A stretch of DNA of 64,000 nt. Source: Lysobacter_C viscosus (GTDB taxonomy: Bacteria > Pseudomonadota > Gammaproteobacteria > Xanthomonadales > Xanthomonadaceae). Positions within the stretch are counted from its first letter, which is position 1. Each line of letters begins with the position of its first letter. The stretch is taken from the NCBI RefSeq assembly GCF_046600715.1, contig NZ_JBJMAV010000002.1:372001-436000 (forward strand), read 5' to 3'. The notes under the pieces are model-generated. The model was not told the DNA's origin. It searched no databases and was given only the letters and a program-made list of their open reading frames with translations. Below, piece by piece: positions 8,891 to 16,273 of the stretch. A program made the translations under genes and the position numbers.

Positions 8891-9993
8891 TGGCCGCGGT
8901 GACGCCGGTGGCGGTCCACCCCGCCCGGGTCGCCGCGCCGGTGCGGGTGCTGGTGGTGGACGACTCGGCGGTGATCCGCAAGCTGGTGGTCGAACTGCTG
9001 TCACGGGACCCGGCCATCACGGTGGTCGGTACCGCGTCGGATGCGTTCATCGCACGCGAGAAGATCAAGAAGCTCAACCCAGACGTGCTGACCCTGGACG
9101 TCGAGATGCCGCGCATGGACGGGCTGACCTTCCTGCAGAACCTGATGCGGCTGCGGCCGATGCCGGTGGTGATGCTGTCGTCGCTGACCCAGCGCGGCGC
9201 GCAGGTCACCCTGGACGCGCTGGCCCTGGGCGCGGTGGATTTCGCCGCCAAGCCGCGGCTGGACGACCCGCACGGGTTGGACGGGTACGCACGCGTGCTG
9301 GCCGAAACCGTCAAGCGCGCCGCGCAGGCCCGGGTCACGGCGATGAGCCCGCTGCCGGGCGACCCGCGCGACCGGGGCCCGGCCAGGCCCGCGCCGCTCG
9401 CATCGGGCGAGCGGCTGCTTGCGATCGGTGCTTCTGCAGGCGGCACCGAGGCGATACGGCACGTGCTGGCATCGATGCCCGCCGACGCGCCGGCCACGGT
9501 GATCTGCCAGCACATCCCCGCCGCGTTCAGCAGCGCCTTCGCCGATCGCCTGGACCGGCACAGCCCGATGACCGTGCTGGAGGCGACCACCGACCGGCCG
9601 CTGCTGCCCGGGCACGCCTACCTGGCCCCGGGCGGCCGGCACCTGCGCGTGTACCGCAGCGGCACGCGCTGGCACTGCCGCCTGGGCGACGATGACCCGG
9701 TACGGGGCCACCGGCCGAGCGTGGACGTCATGTTCGGGTCGCTGGCCCGGTACGCCGGCGCGCAGGTCTGCGCCGCACTGCTCACCGGCATGGGCGATGA
9801 CGGTGCCCGCGGGATGCTGGCGCTGCGCGACGCCGGCGCCATGACCGTCGCCCAGGACCAGCAGACCAGCGTGATCTGGGGCATGCCCGGCGCGGCGGTC
9901 GCGCTGGGGGCCGCGCAGGTGGTGGCGCCACTTTCGGACATCGCCGGCCACCTGCTCGCGGATATCCACGCTACTTCCACGGGCGGCCGCTGA
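8890..9993 (+). CDS. cheB: Chemotaxis response regulator / methylesterase CheB
   Basis: 367 residues. A receiver domain (about 17-135) has the acidic pair DD at 24-25 and the phosphoacceptor Asp near 70 (LTLDVEMPRMDG). A linker leads to the methylesterase/deamidase domain (about 175-360). The catalytic triad is visible as Ser 182 (AIGASAGGTEAI), His 208 (CQHIP) and Asp 303/304 (GMGDDGARGM). It removes receptor methyl groups when phosphorylated by CheA, which is not in the window. It overlaps the cheD stop by 1 bp. Confidence 0.97.
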   Translation: MAAVTPVAVHPARVAAPVRVLVVDDSAVIRKLVVELLSRDPAITVVGTASDAFIAREKIKKLNPDVLTLDVEMPRMDGLTFLQNLMRLRPMPVVMLSSLTQRGAQVTLDALALGAVDFAAKPRLDDPHGLDGYARVLAETVKRAAQARVTAMSPLPGDPRDRGPARPAPLASGERLLAIGASAGGTEAIRHVLASMPADAPATVICQHIPAAFSSAFADRLDRHSPMTVLEATTDRPLLPGHAYLAPGGRHLRVYRSGTRWHCRLGDDDPVRGHRPSVDVMFGSLARYAGAQVCAALLTGMGDDGARGMLALRDAGAMTVAQDQQTSVIWGMPGAAVALGAAQVVAPLSDIAGHLLADIHATSTGGR

Positions 9994-10165
9994 CCGCGAC
10001 CGGCGACCACTCGCCCGGGCGGCGCATCGCACGGCTCACGCGACGTATCCACGGTCACCCTGGCGCCGGCTTCGCCCGGCACGCGAACAGGTGTCATGCA
10101 CGCATCCGGCACGTGCCATGCACCCAAACCGCGACCGCCATCGCACCGGTTCACGAAGACGCGTC

Positions 10166-10192
10166 TAAAGCACCGCGCGCCGGTGCCGTTAT
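10166..10192 (+). promoter_or_regulatory. FliA (sigma28) promoter before chemoreceptor 2
   Basis: TAAA at 10166-10169, exactly 15 nt, then GCCGTTAT at 10185-10192. This is a good match to the flagellar sigma factor consensus. It sits 30 nt before the ATG at 10222 in the 228-bp gap after cheB, so the short receptor has its own flagellar-class promoter and must start after it. Confidence 0.78.
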
Positions 10193-10221
10193 CTCCACTG
10201 AAGTCCCCGACGAGAACTGCG

Positions 10222-11388
10222 ATGGACCCCCGCGTACTGATCCGATTGGCAGCGCCCATTGCGCTCACCCTGATCCTCACCGTCGCCGAGCTGCTCGGAT
10301 GGCCGCTTGCAGTGCGCCTGGGGTCGCTGGCGGCGATGACCTTCGCCTGGCTGGGCTTCGCCTGGAGCGCCTACCACCCGTCGGCGGCCAGTGCGCTGTC
10401 GCGGGAACAGACGCGCCTGCTGGACGAGTTGCGGACCTTCGTGGGTTCGGAGGTCGCCGGCTCACGCCAGGAAATCGAACGCACCCGCGAGCTGATCCGC
10501 GAGTCGGTGGCCAAGCTCGGGTCCAGCTTCGATGCGGTCAACCGCAAGTCGCGCCAGCAGGGCGAGGTGGTGGCCCGGATCATCGACCGCACCGGCGAGG
10601 ACGGCGGCGGGGTGGACGTGCAGCAGTTCGCGCTGCAGGCCAGCCAGAAGATGGAGCAGCTGGTGGAAGCGCTGGAGGCCGTCGCCGGCCAGAGCGGCAC
10701 CACGGTCACCCACATCGACGCGATGGCCGACCACCTGGACGGGATCTTCGCGCTGCTGGAAGACGTCAAGTCGATCGCCGACCAGACCAACCTGCTGGCG
10801 CTCAACGCCGCCATCGAGGCCGCGCGGGCCGGCGAGGCGGGGCGCGGGTTCGCGGTGGTCGCCGACGAGGTGCGCAACCTGTCGGAGCGCTCGACCGCCT
10901 TCAACGAGCAGATCCGCAAGCTGGCGCACAGCTCCAAGGAATCCATCGCCAAGGTGCGCGACACCGTCACCACCATGGCCTCGCGCGACCTGGACCGCTC
11001 GCGCGGTGCACGCCTCGAGGCGGCCGCGATGCTGGAGCGCGTGGACGGCATCAACCGCGGGCTGGGCAACGGCATGCGCGAGATCGCCGAGTGCGGCCGC
11101 TCGATCGACGGCTCGGTGGCCGAGGCCGTGCGTTCGCTGCAGTTCGAGGACATCGCCACCCAGGCGCTCGGCGCGGCCAACCTCCACCTGGAGCGCCTGG
11201 GCGCGATCAACCACGAAGCCACCGCCCTGCACGAGCTGCTGCACCGCAGCCACCACGATTCCGAGGTCAAGCAGGCGCTGGCCAAGCTGGTCCAGCGGAT
11301 CGGCCAGATGCGCGGGGAGTGGGAACGCCCGCCGCACAAACCGGTGATGCAGCAGACGATGGACGCCGGCAGCGTGGAACTGTTCTGA
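10222..11388 (+). CDS. Short chemoreceptor without periplasmic sensor domain
   Basis: 388 residues. ATG 10222 was chosen because the FliA promoter rules out upstream starts. Two adjacent hydrophobic helices (about 8-26 and 33-50) are joined by a short loop, leaving no room for a ligand-binding domain. A coiled coil and the MCP signalling hairpin follow (QTNLLALNAAIEAARAGEAG near 189-208). The distal part departs from ordinary receptors (SLQFEDIATQALGAA), a feature of receptors that sense from inside the cell or membrane. It ends GSVELF, identical to the CheD C-terminus. It is followed by a strong terminator. Confidence 0.92.
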   Translation: MDPRVLIRLAAPIALTLILTVAELLGWPLAVRLGSLAAMTFAWLGFAWSAYHPSAASALSREQTRLLDELRTFVGSEVAGSRQEIERTRELIRESVAKLGSSFDAVNRKSRQQGEVVARIIDRTGEDGGGVDVQQFALQASQKMEQLVEALEAVAGQSGTTVTHIDAMADHLDGIFALLEDVKSIADQTNLLALNAAIEAARAGEAGRGFAVVADEVRNLSERSTAFNEQIRKLAHSSKESIAKVRDTVTTMASRDLDRSRGARLEAAAMLERVDGINRGLGNGMREIAECGRSIDGSVAEAVRSLQFEDIATQALGAANLHLERLGAINHEATALHELLHRSHHDSEVKQALAKLVQRIGQMRGEWERPPHKPVMQQTMDAGSVELF

Positions 11389-11431
11389 CCCCGGCCGGGT
11401 AAGCGACAAGGCTGACCGGTTCAGCATGCAA

Positions 11432-11463
11432 CGACGCCGGTCCCGCGACCGGCGTCGCTTTTT
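11432..11463 (+). terminator. Rho-independent terminator after chemoreceptor 2
   Basis: An 11-bp perfect stem (11432-11442 with 11447-11457) has a CCGC loop and is followed by five T (11459-11463). It closes the chemotaxis block. Confidence 0.9.
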
Positions 11464-11511
11464 GCCCGCGCGCACCGTGGACGCTTCACCGGGTCCGGGG
11501 CAGACTGGGGC

Positions 11512-12810
11512 ATGATCCAGCGCGTGGACGCACACGACCGTCGCCCGCCCCCTGCCCGCTTGCACTGGACCACCGGTGCGGCGGCGATTGCCCTGGTGGC
11601 GGCATGTTTCGCATGGCAGGGCCTGGTCGCGCCGCGCCTGCAGGCCGCGCTGCCCGGCGCCGGGTTCATCGCCGTGCAGGTGCTGGCGCTGCTTGCCGCC
11701 GCGATCGCAGCCTGGTCGCTGGTGACGCACGCGGGCGCGGCCACGGGTGCACGTGCCACGACCGACGGAGCCGACCACGGCCCGGACCCCACCGACCCCT
11801 TCGAAACCCAGTGGCTGTCACTGGCCGGGCGGCTGCCGCTTGGCGTGCTGGTGGTGGACGCGGGACGCGTGCGCCACGCCAACCCCATGGCCTGCAGCCA
11901 GCTCGGGCTGGACGGCGCCGCCGTAGCGGACGCCGGGCTGGACGCGGCCACCCTGTTCGAGGACCCGGCCACCGCCCGCGCGGCGCTGGCGGGCGAGGCG
12001 GATTTCGATGCCTGCGTGCCGTTGCGGCGCGTGGACGGCACCGGCCTGCGCGCCCAGGTCAGCGCCTGCACGCTGGCGATGGGGCCGCGCCGGCGGCGGG
12101 TCGTGCTGCTGGCCGACCTCACCGAGGGCGACCGCCTGGCCGCCGACCTGCAGGCGATGGCGCGCCGGTTGATGACGGTGCAGGAAGACGAACGCCGTTC
12201 GCTGTCGCGCGAACTGCACGACGACATCGGGCAGTCGATCACCGCGATCAAGATGTGCGCGATGGCGCTGGCCGACGAGGACGAGGCCCGCCGGCTCGAG
12301 ACCATCGGCGAGATCACCGGCATCGCCGACGACACCGTGGCCAAGCTGCGCAACCTGTCGCTGCTGCTGCGCCCGCCGCAGCTCGATGCGCTGGGGCTGG
12401 AGGCGGCGCTGCGCTGGCAGGCCGGCGCGATGTTCCGCAACGGCCGGCCGACGGTGGAGCTGGATTTGGACCGGCTGGACTCGAGGCCGGCGCACGACGT
12501 CGAACAGGCCTGTTTCCGAATCGCCCAGGAGGCGATGACCAACGCGATCCGCCATGCCGATGCCGACCGCGTCGTGCTGCGCCTGCGCAGCAGCAGCGAC
12601 GGCCTGCAGCTGGATGTCCACGACGACGGCCGCGGCTTCGATCCGCAGGCCGCGCGTGGCCTGGGCCTGGTGACCATGCGCGAGCGCGCGCAGCAGCTGG
12701 GCGGCGACGTGTGGGTGGAACCGGCGCCTGAAGGCGGCACCCGGGTGCGTGCGCGCCTTCCCCTGCGTACCGCCGAAGACGTGGGCGCGGCGGTCGGCGA
12801 CCGCTACTGA
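11512..12810 (+). CDS. NarX/DegS-type sensor histidine kinase (orphan)
   Basis: 432 residues. Two membrane helices (about 21-40 and 50-71) have almost no periplasmic loop. A PAS-like domain follows at about 95-200. The HisKA_3 dimerisation motif carries the phospho-accepting His near 235 (RRSLSRELHDDIGQ). The HATPase domain covers about 330-425, with N-box (TNAIRHADA), G1 (DDGRGFDP) and G2 (GLGLVTMRERA). This class normally phosphorylates a LuxR/NarL-type regulator, but none is adjacent: the next genes are on the opposite strand. The signal sensed is unknown. Confidence 0.9.
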   Translation: MIQRVDAHDRRPPPARLHWTTGAAAIALVAACFAWQGLVAPRLQAALPGAGFIAVQVLALLAAAIAAWSLVTHAGAATGARATTDGADHGPDPTDPFETQWLSLAGRLPLGVLVVDAGRVRHANPMACSQLGLDGAAVADAGLDAATLFEDPATARAALAGEADFDACVPLRRVDGTGLRAQVSACTLAMGPRRRRVVLLADLTEGDRLAADLQAMARRLMTVQEDERRSLSRELHDDIGQSITAIKMCAMALADEDEARRLETIGEITGIADDTVAKLRNLSLLLRPPQLDALGLEAALRWQAGAMFRNGRPTVELDLDRLDSRPAHDVEQACFRIAQEAMTNAIRHADADRVVLRLRSSSDGLQLDVHDDGRGFDPQAARGLGLVTMRERAQQLGGDVWVEPAPEGGTRVRARLPLRTAEDVGAAVGDRY

Positions 12811-12827
12811 CACCGGTTCCGCGACCC

Positions 12828-12845
12828 CCTGCGCACCCGCGCAGG
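12828..12845. terminator. Possible hairpin terminator between convergent genes
   Basis: A 7-bp stem (12828-12834 with 12839-12845) and a 4-nt loop lie in the 44-bp space between the convergent kinase and methyltransferase genes. No T-run follows, so it is only a candidate. Confidence 0.3.
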
Positions 12846-12854
12846 CAGCCGCCG

Positions 12855-13697
12855 CTAGCGTCGCGCCAGCACCACCCATTGGCCCCGTGGCAGCGCCGCA
12901 CCCACGTCGGCCACGCGCACCATGCAGGCGTCGGCGAAGCCGGCCTCGCGCAACGCGCCCAGCAACGACCAGCCGAAATGGTGGAAGCACGGCACCCCGC
13001 CGCCCAATGGATCACCGTGGTACTCGGCTGGACCGTCATGCAGGAGCCCGCCGTCCGGGCCGAGCCGGGCGATCTGGCGGTGCGCGTCGTCACACTCGTA
13101 GAACGGGACGGTCAGTACCAGCACGCCGCCGGGTCGCAGCACGCGCACAAAGCCGCGCAACCCGGCGGCGTAGTCGGGCACGTGCTCCAGCACGTCCAGG
13201 CTGACCACGGCGTCCAGCGACGCCGGCCGCATCCGCAACGCGGTGATGTCCTGGTGCCGGACCCAAGCGGGGACGCGCTGGCGCCACAACCACGCCGACA
13301 ACCTCAACCGGCGCAGCGGTCCACGTGCGAACTCGCTGCCGACCAGCCGACCGACGCGACGGCGCAGCGCGATGAACAAAGGGCTGGCCTGTTCGGTGAG
13401 GTAGACGCGGGCGGCAGCCGGCCCTGCGAGTGTCGACAGCAACAGTCGCGCCGCGGCGCGCTGGCGTGCATTGCAGCGGCAGCGCGGGCACGGCAGCCCT
13501 TCGCGCAGCGCCGCGGCGTCGACGAGGGCGAAGCGACCACGGTGTCCACATGCATCGCAGCGGCCCTCGACCCCGCCGTCTGCGAGGGCGGCATCAATGG
13601 CGGGCTGTTCGGCGTGGAGCACGCCGTCCCGATCGCGCTGCCAATCGGCGAGTGAGCGCCAGCCTGCGACCGGACAACTCAGCGTCGGCTGCGCCAT
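12855..13697 (-). CDS. Zinc-ribbon class I SAM-dependent methyltransferase
   Basis: 280 residues, starting at ATG 13697 inside the end of the SpoU gene (19-bp overlap). A Cys4 zinc ribbon is visible (CDAC at 47-50, then CPRC at 70-73). The later part has the Methyltransf_11 pattern: LDAVVSLDVLEHVPD, a post-helix VLRPGGVLVLTVPF and a long C-terminal segment. The usual glycine-rich SAM loop is not recognisable where expected. The Cys cluster suggests an N-terminal recognition module, but the substrate cannot be told. Co-translation with a SpoU methylase hints at RNA or ribosome-related work, which is inference only. Confidence 0.75.
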   Translation of the reverse strand: MAQPTLSCPVAGWRSLADWQRDRDGVLHAEQPAIDAALADGGVEGRCDACGHRGRFALVDAAALREGLPCPRCRCNARQRAAARLLLSTLAGPAAARVYLTEQASPLFIALRRRVGRLVGSEFARGPLRRLRLSAWLWRQRVPAWVRHQDITALRMRPASLDAVVSLDVLEHVPDYAAGLRGFVRVLRPGGVLVLTVPFYECDDAHRQIARLGPDGGLLHDGPAEYHGDPLGGGVPCFHHFGWSLLGALREAGFADACMVRVADVGAALPRGQWVVLARR

Positions 13698-14560
13698 GCC
13701 GCCAGCAGCACCGCGGTGGCGGCCGCGACATTGAGGCTCTCGACCAGGCCGCTGCCCGGGATCGATACCCGCAGGTCGCAGTCGGCGGCCAGCGCGCGGT
13801 CCATGCCGCCGGCTTCCGCGCCCAGCACGTACACCAGCCGCTGCGGCAGCGTGGCGGCGAATACGTCCCCGCCCCCGTCCACCAGGGTCGCGGCCAGCGC
13901 GAACCCGGCATCGTGCAACGCGGCAATCGAGTCGGCAGCCTCGCCCATCCGCACCAGCGGAACCGCTTCGGCCCCGCCCTCGGCCACCCGCGCGGCCGCG
14001 CCGGACACATCCAGGCGCGCGTGCCCGGGCAACAGGATGGCGGCGACGCCGAAGTGCGCGGCCGAACGCAGGATCGCGCCGAAGTTGTGCGGGTTGCCGA
14101 CGCCGTCCAGCCAGATGGCCAGCTGCGGGCCGTCCGGCAGTGCATCCAGCCACTCCCGCAACCCCTGCATCGGCGCGCGCAGTACGTCGGCGACGACGCC
14201 TTCGTGGTGCTGGCTGGCCGCCAGCTTCTGCAGGTCGGCCTCCTCGACGATGCGGTAGCCGACGCGATGCGAGGCGCACCAGGCCAGCAGCGGCTTGAGG
14301 TCCGCCACGCGTGCCTGCGTCAGGTACAGCTTGCGGATGGCGTCGGGCCGTCGTGCGTACACGGCGCGCACCGCGTTGAGGCCATGGATGCGGACCTCGC
14401 GCGCGGTCTCGGCGCGCGTGGGCGCCGGCTCCGACGTCGGCTCACGCACCCCTCGTCCATCCGTGGCGGGGCGAGTGCCTCCCGGCCGGCGCGGCGCGTT
14501 CGCGTCCGGGCGCCCGGCGGCGCGCCCGGAGCGATCCCAGGGATTTCGGGGCGTGGTCAC
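13679..14560 (-). CDS. SpoU/TrmH-family 2'-O-ribose RNA methyltransferase (RlmB-like)
   Basis: 293 residues. A charged, probably disordered N-terminus (1-50) leads to the L30e-like substrate-binding domain (IHGLNAVRAVYARRP to about 130) and the SPOUT knot (about 140-290). The three knot motifs are present: DGVGNPHNFGAILRSAAHFG, VLGAEAGGMDRA and SIPGSGLVESLNVAAATAV. The length and N-terminal domain resemble RlmB, which methylates 23S rRNA G2251, but TrmH-type paralogues with other targets exist and the target cannot be proved. It is the upstream gene of an overlapping pair. Confidence 0.88.
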   Translation of the reverse strand: MTTPRNPWDRSGRAAGRPDANAPRRPGGTRPATDGRGVREPTSEPAPTRAETAREVRIHGLNAVRAVYARRPDAIRKLYLTQARVADLKPLLAWCASHRVGYRIVEEADLQKLAASQHHEGVVADVLRAPMQGLREWLDALPDGPQLAIWLDGVGNPHNFGAILRSAAHFGVAAILLPGHARLDVSGAAARVAEGGAEAVPLVRMGEAADSIAALHDAGFALAATLVDGGGDVFAATLPQRLVYVLGAEAGGMDRALAADCDLRVSIPGSGLVESLNVAAATAVLLAAWRSRR

Positions 14561-14567
14561 GGTGTCG

Positions 14568-16055
14568 TCAGGTGCGATCGACCGGCGCCTGCGTGGGCAC
14601 GGCGGCCGGTACGTCGCCGCCGTCCAGGCGCCGTTCCCAGAACGTGGCGTTGCGGATGCCCAGCGCCGCGGGGTCGAACACCGGGTCGATGCCGGCCTTC
14701 TTCTGCCGCTCGTAGTCGCGCAGCGCCAGGAACGCCGGCTTCTGCAGGATCAGGATGGCGATCAGGTTGAGCCATGCCATCAGCCCCACCCCGATGTCGC
14801 CCAGGCCCCACGCCAGCGAGGCCGAGCGCACCGCGCCGTAGGCCACCGCCGCCATGATCGCCACGCGCAGCGCCAGCGTCAGCCACGGCCGGTGCACCTT
14901 GCGGTTGATGTAGGCGATGTTGGTTTCGGCCATGTAGTAGTAGGCGACGATGGTGGTGAAGGCGAAGAACAGCAGCGCGACGGCCACGAACGGCGCGCCG
15001 AAGCCCGGCAGCACCGACTCCACCGATGCCTGCGCGAAGCCCGGGCCGGCCTCCACGCCGGGCAATGCATTGACGATCATCGCGCCGTCCGGGCCCTGCA
15101 CGTTGTACATGCCGGTGGAGAGGATCAGGAACGCGGTCGCCGAACACACCAGCAGCGTGTCGACATACACCGAGAAGGCCTGCACGTAGCCCTGCTTGGC
15201 CGGGTGCGAGACCTCCGCGGCGGCGGCGGCGTGCGGACCGGTACCCTGCCCGGCCTCGTTGGAGTAGATGCCGCGCTTGACCCCCCACTCGATCGCCAGG
15301 CCCAGCACGGCGCCGAAGCCGGCATTCCAGCCGAACGCGCTGTCGATGATCAGCATGAACATCGCCGGCACCCGCTCGACGTTGAGGGCCAGGATGCCGA
15401 CCGCGATGATCATGTAGGCCAGCGCCATGAACGGCACCGCGATCTGGGCGAAATGGGCGATGCGCTTGACCCCGCCGAAGATGATCACGCCCAGCGCGAG
15501 CACCACGCCGGCAGCGGTGAGCGCCGGCGGGATACCCCAGGCGTTGGTCATGCCCTGGGCGATGGAGTTGGCCTGCACGCCCGGCAGCAGCAGGCCGGTG
15601 GCGATGACGGTGACCACCGCGAAGACCCACGCGTACCAGCGCAGGCCCATCGCCTTCTCGATGTAGTACGCCGGGCCGCCGCGGTACTGGCCCTTGTCGT
15701 CCTTTTCCTTGTAGATCTGCGCCAGCGTCGATTCCACGTACGCGGTCGACGCGCCCAGGAACGCGACCACCCACATCCAGAACACCGCGCCCGGCCCGCC
15801 AAAGGCGATCGCCGTGGCCACGCCAGCGATGTTGCCGGTGCCTACGCGCCCGGACAGCGACATCGCCAGCGCCTGGAACGAGGACACGCCCGCGCTGGAG
15901 GACTGGCCGTGGAAAATCAGCCGGAGCATTTCGCCGAAGCCGCGGACCTGCAGGAAGCGGCTGCGGATCGAGAAGTAGAGGCCGGCACCCAGGCACAGGT
16001 AGATCAGTGCCGGGCTCCAGATGATGGCGTTGAGCGTGTTGACCAGGGCTTCCAC
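14568..16055 (-). CDS. Alanine/glycine:cation symporter (AGCS family)
   Basis: 495 residues. The start is GTG 16055 with GGGGGA 9 nt upstream; the first internal ATG would remove the first membrane helix. About eleven hydrophobic segments are visible. Family signatures include MSLSGRVGTGNIAGVATA, GGPGAVFWMWVVAFLGAST, SNEAGQGTGPHAAAAA and a late YYYMAETNIAY. The family takes up alanine or glycine with sodium or protons across the inner membrane. The C-terminus is a hydrophilic cytoplasmic tail of about 50 residues. It lies 8 bp before the SpoU gene on the same strand, so they may be co-transcribed. Confidence 0.92.
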   Translation of the reverse strand: MEALVNTLNAIIWSPALIYLCLGAGLYFSIRSRFLQVRGFGEMLRLIFHGQSSSAGVSSFQALAMSLSGRVGTGNIAGVATAIAFGGPGAVFWMWVVAFLGASTAYVESTLAQIYKEKDDKGQYRGGPAYYIEKAMGLRWYAWVFAVVTVIATGLLLPGVQANSIAQGMTNAWGIPPALTAAGVVLALGVIIFGGVKRIAHFAQIAVPFMALAYMIIAVGILALNVERVPAMFMLIIDSAFGWNAGFGAVLGLAIEWGVKRGIYSNEAGQGTGPHAAAAAEVSHPAKQGYVQAFSVYVDTLLVCSATAFLILSTGMYNVQGPDGAMIVNALPGVEAGPGFAQASVESVLPGFGAPFVAVALLFFAFTTIVAYYYMAETNIAYINRKVHRPWLTLALRVAIMAAVAYGAVRSASLAWGLGDIGVGLMAWLNLIAILILQKPAFLALRDYERQKKAGIDPVFDPAALGIRNATFWERRLDGGDVPAAVPTQAPVDRT

Positions 16056-16273
16056 GTGTCGATGTCCCCCGTTGCAGGTCTTGCAGGTGCGGATCGGACC
16101 GTACGCACCACCGGGTGCGCGCGGCAAGCGGGCACGATACACAAATCGGCGCCGGGGACGACGCTGGCCCCGCATCGGGCCCCGCCAACCGACGTCGAAG
16201 CGGCCGGCAGGCACACGGCAGCGCGGCACAGCGCGCTTGGCTTGCTCGGGCTGTAGATTCCGGCCCGCGCCGG

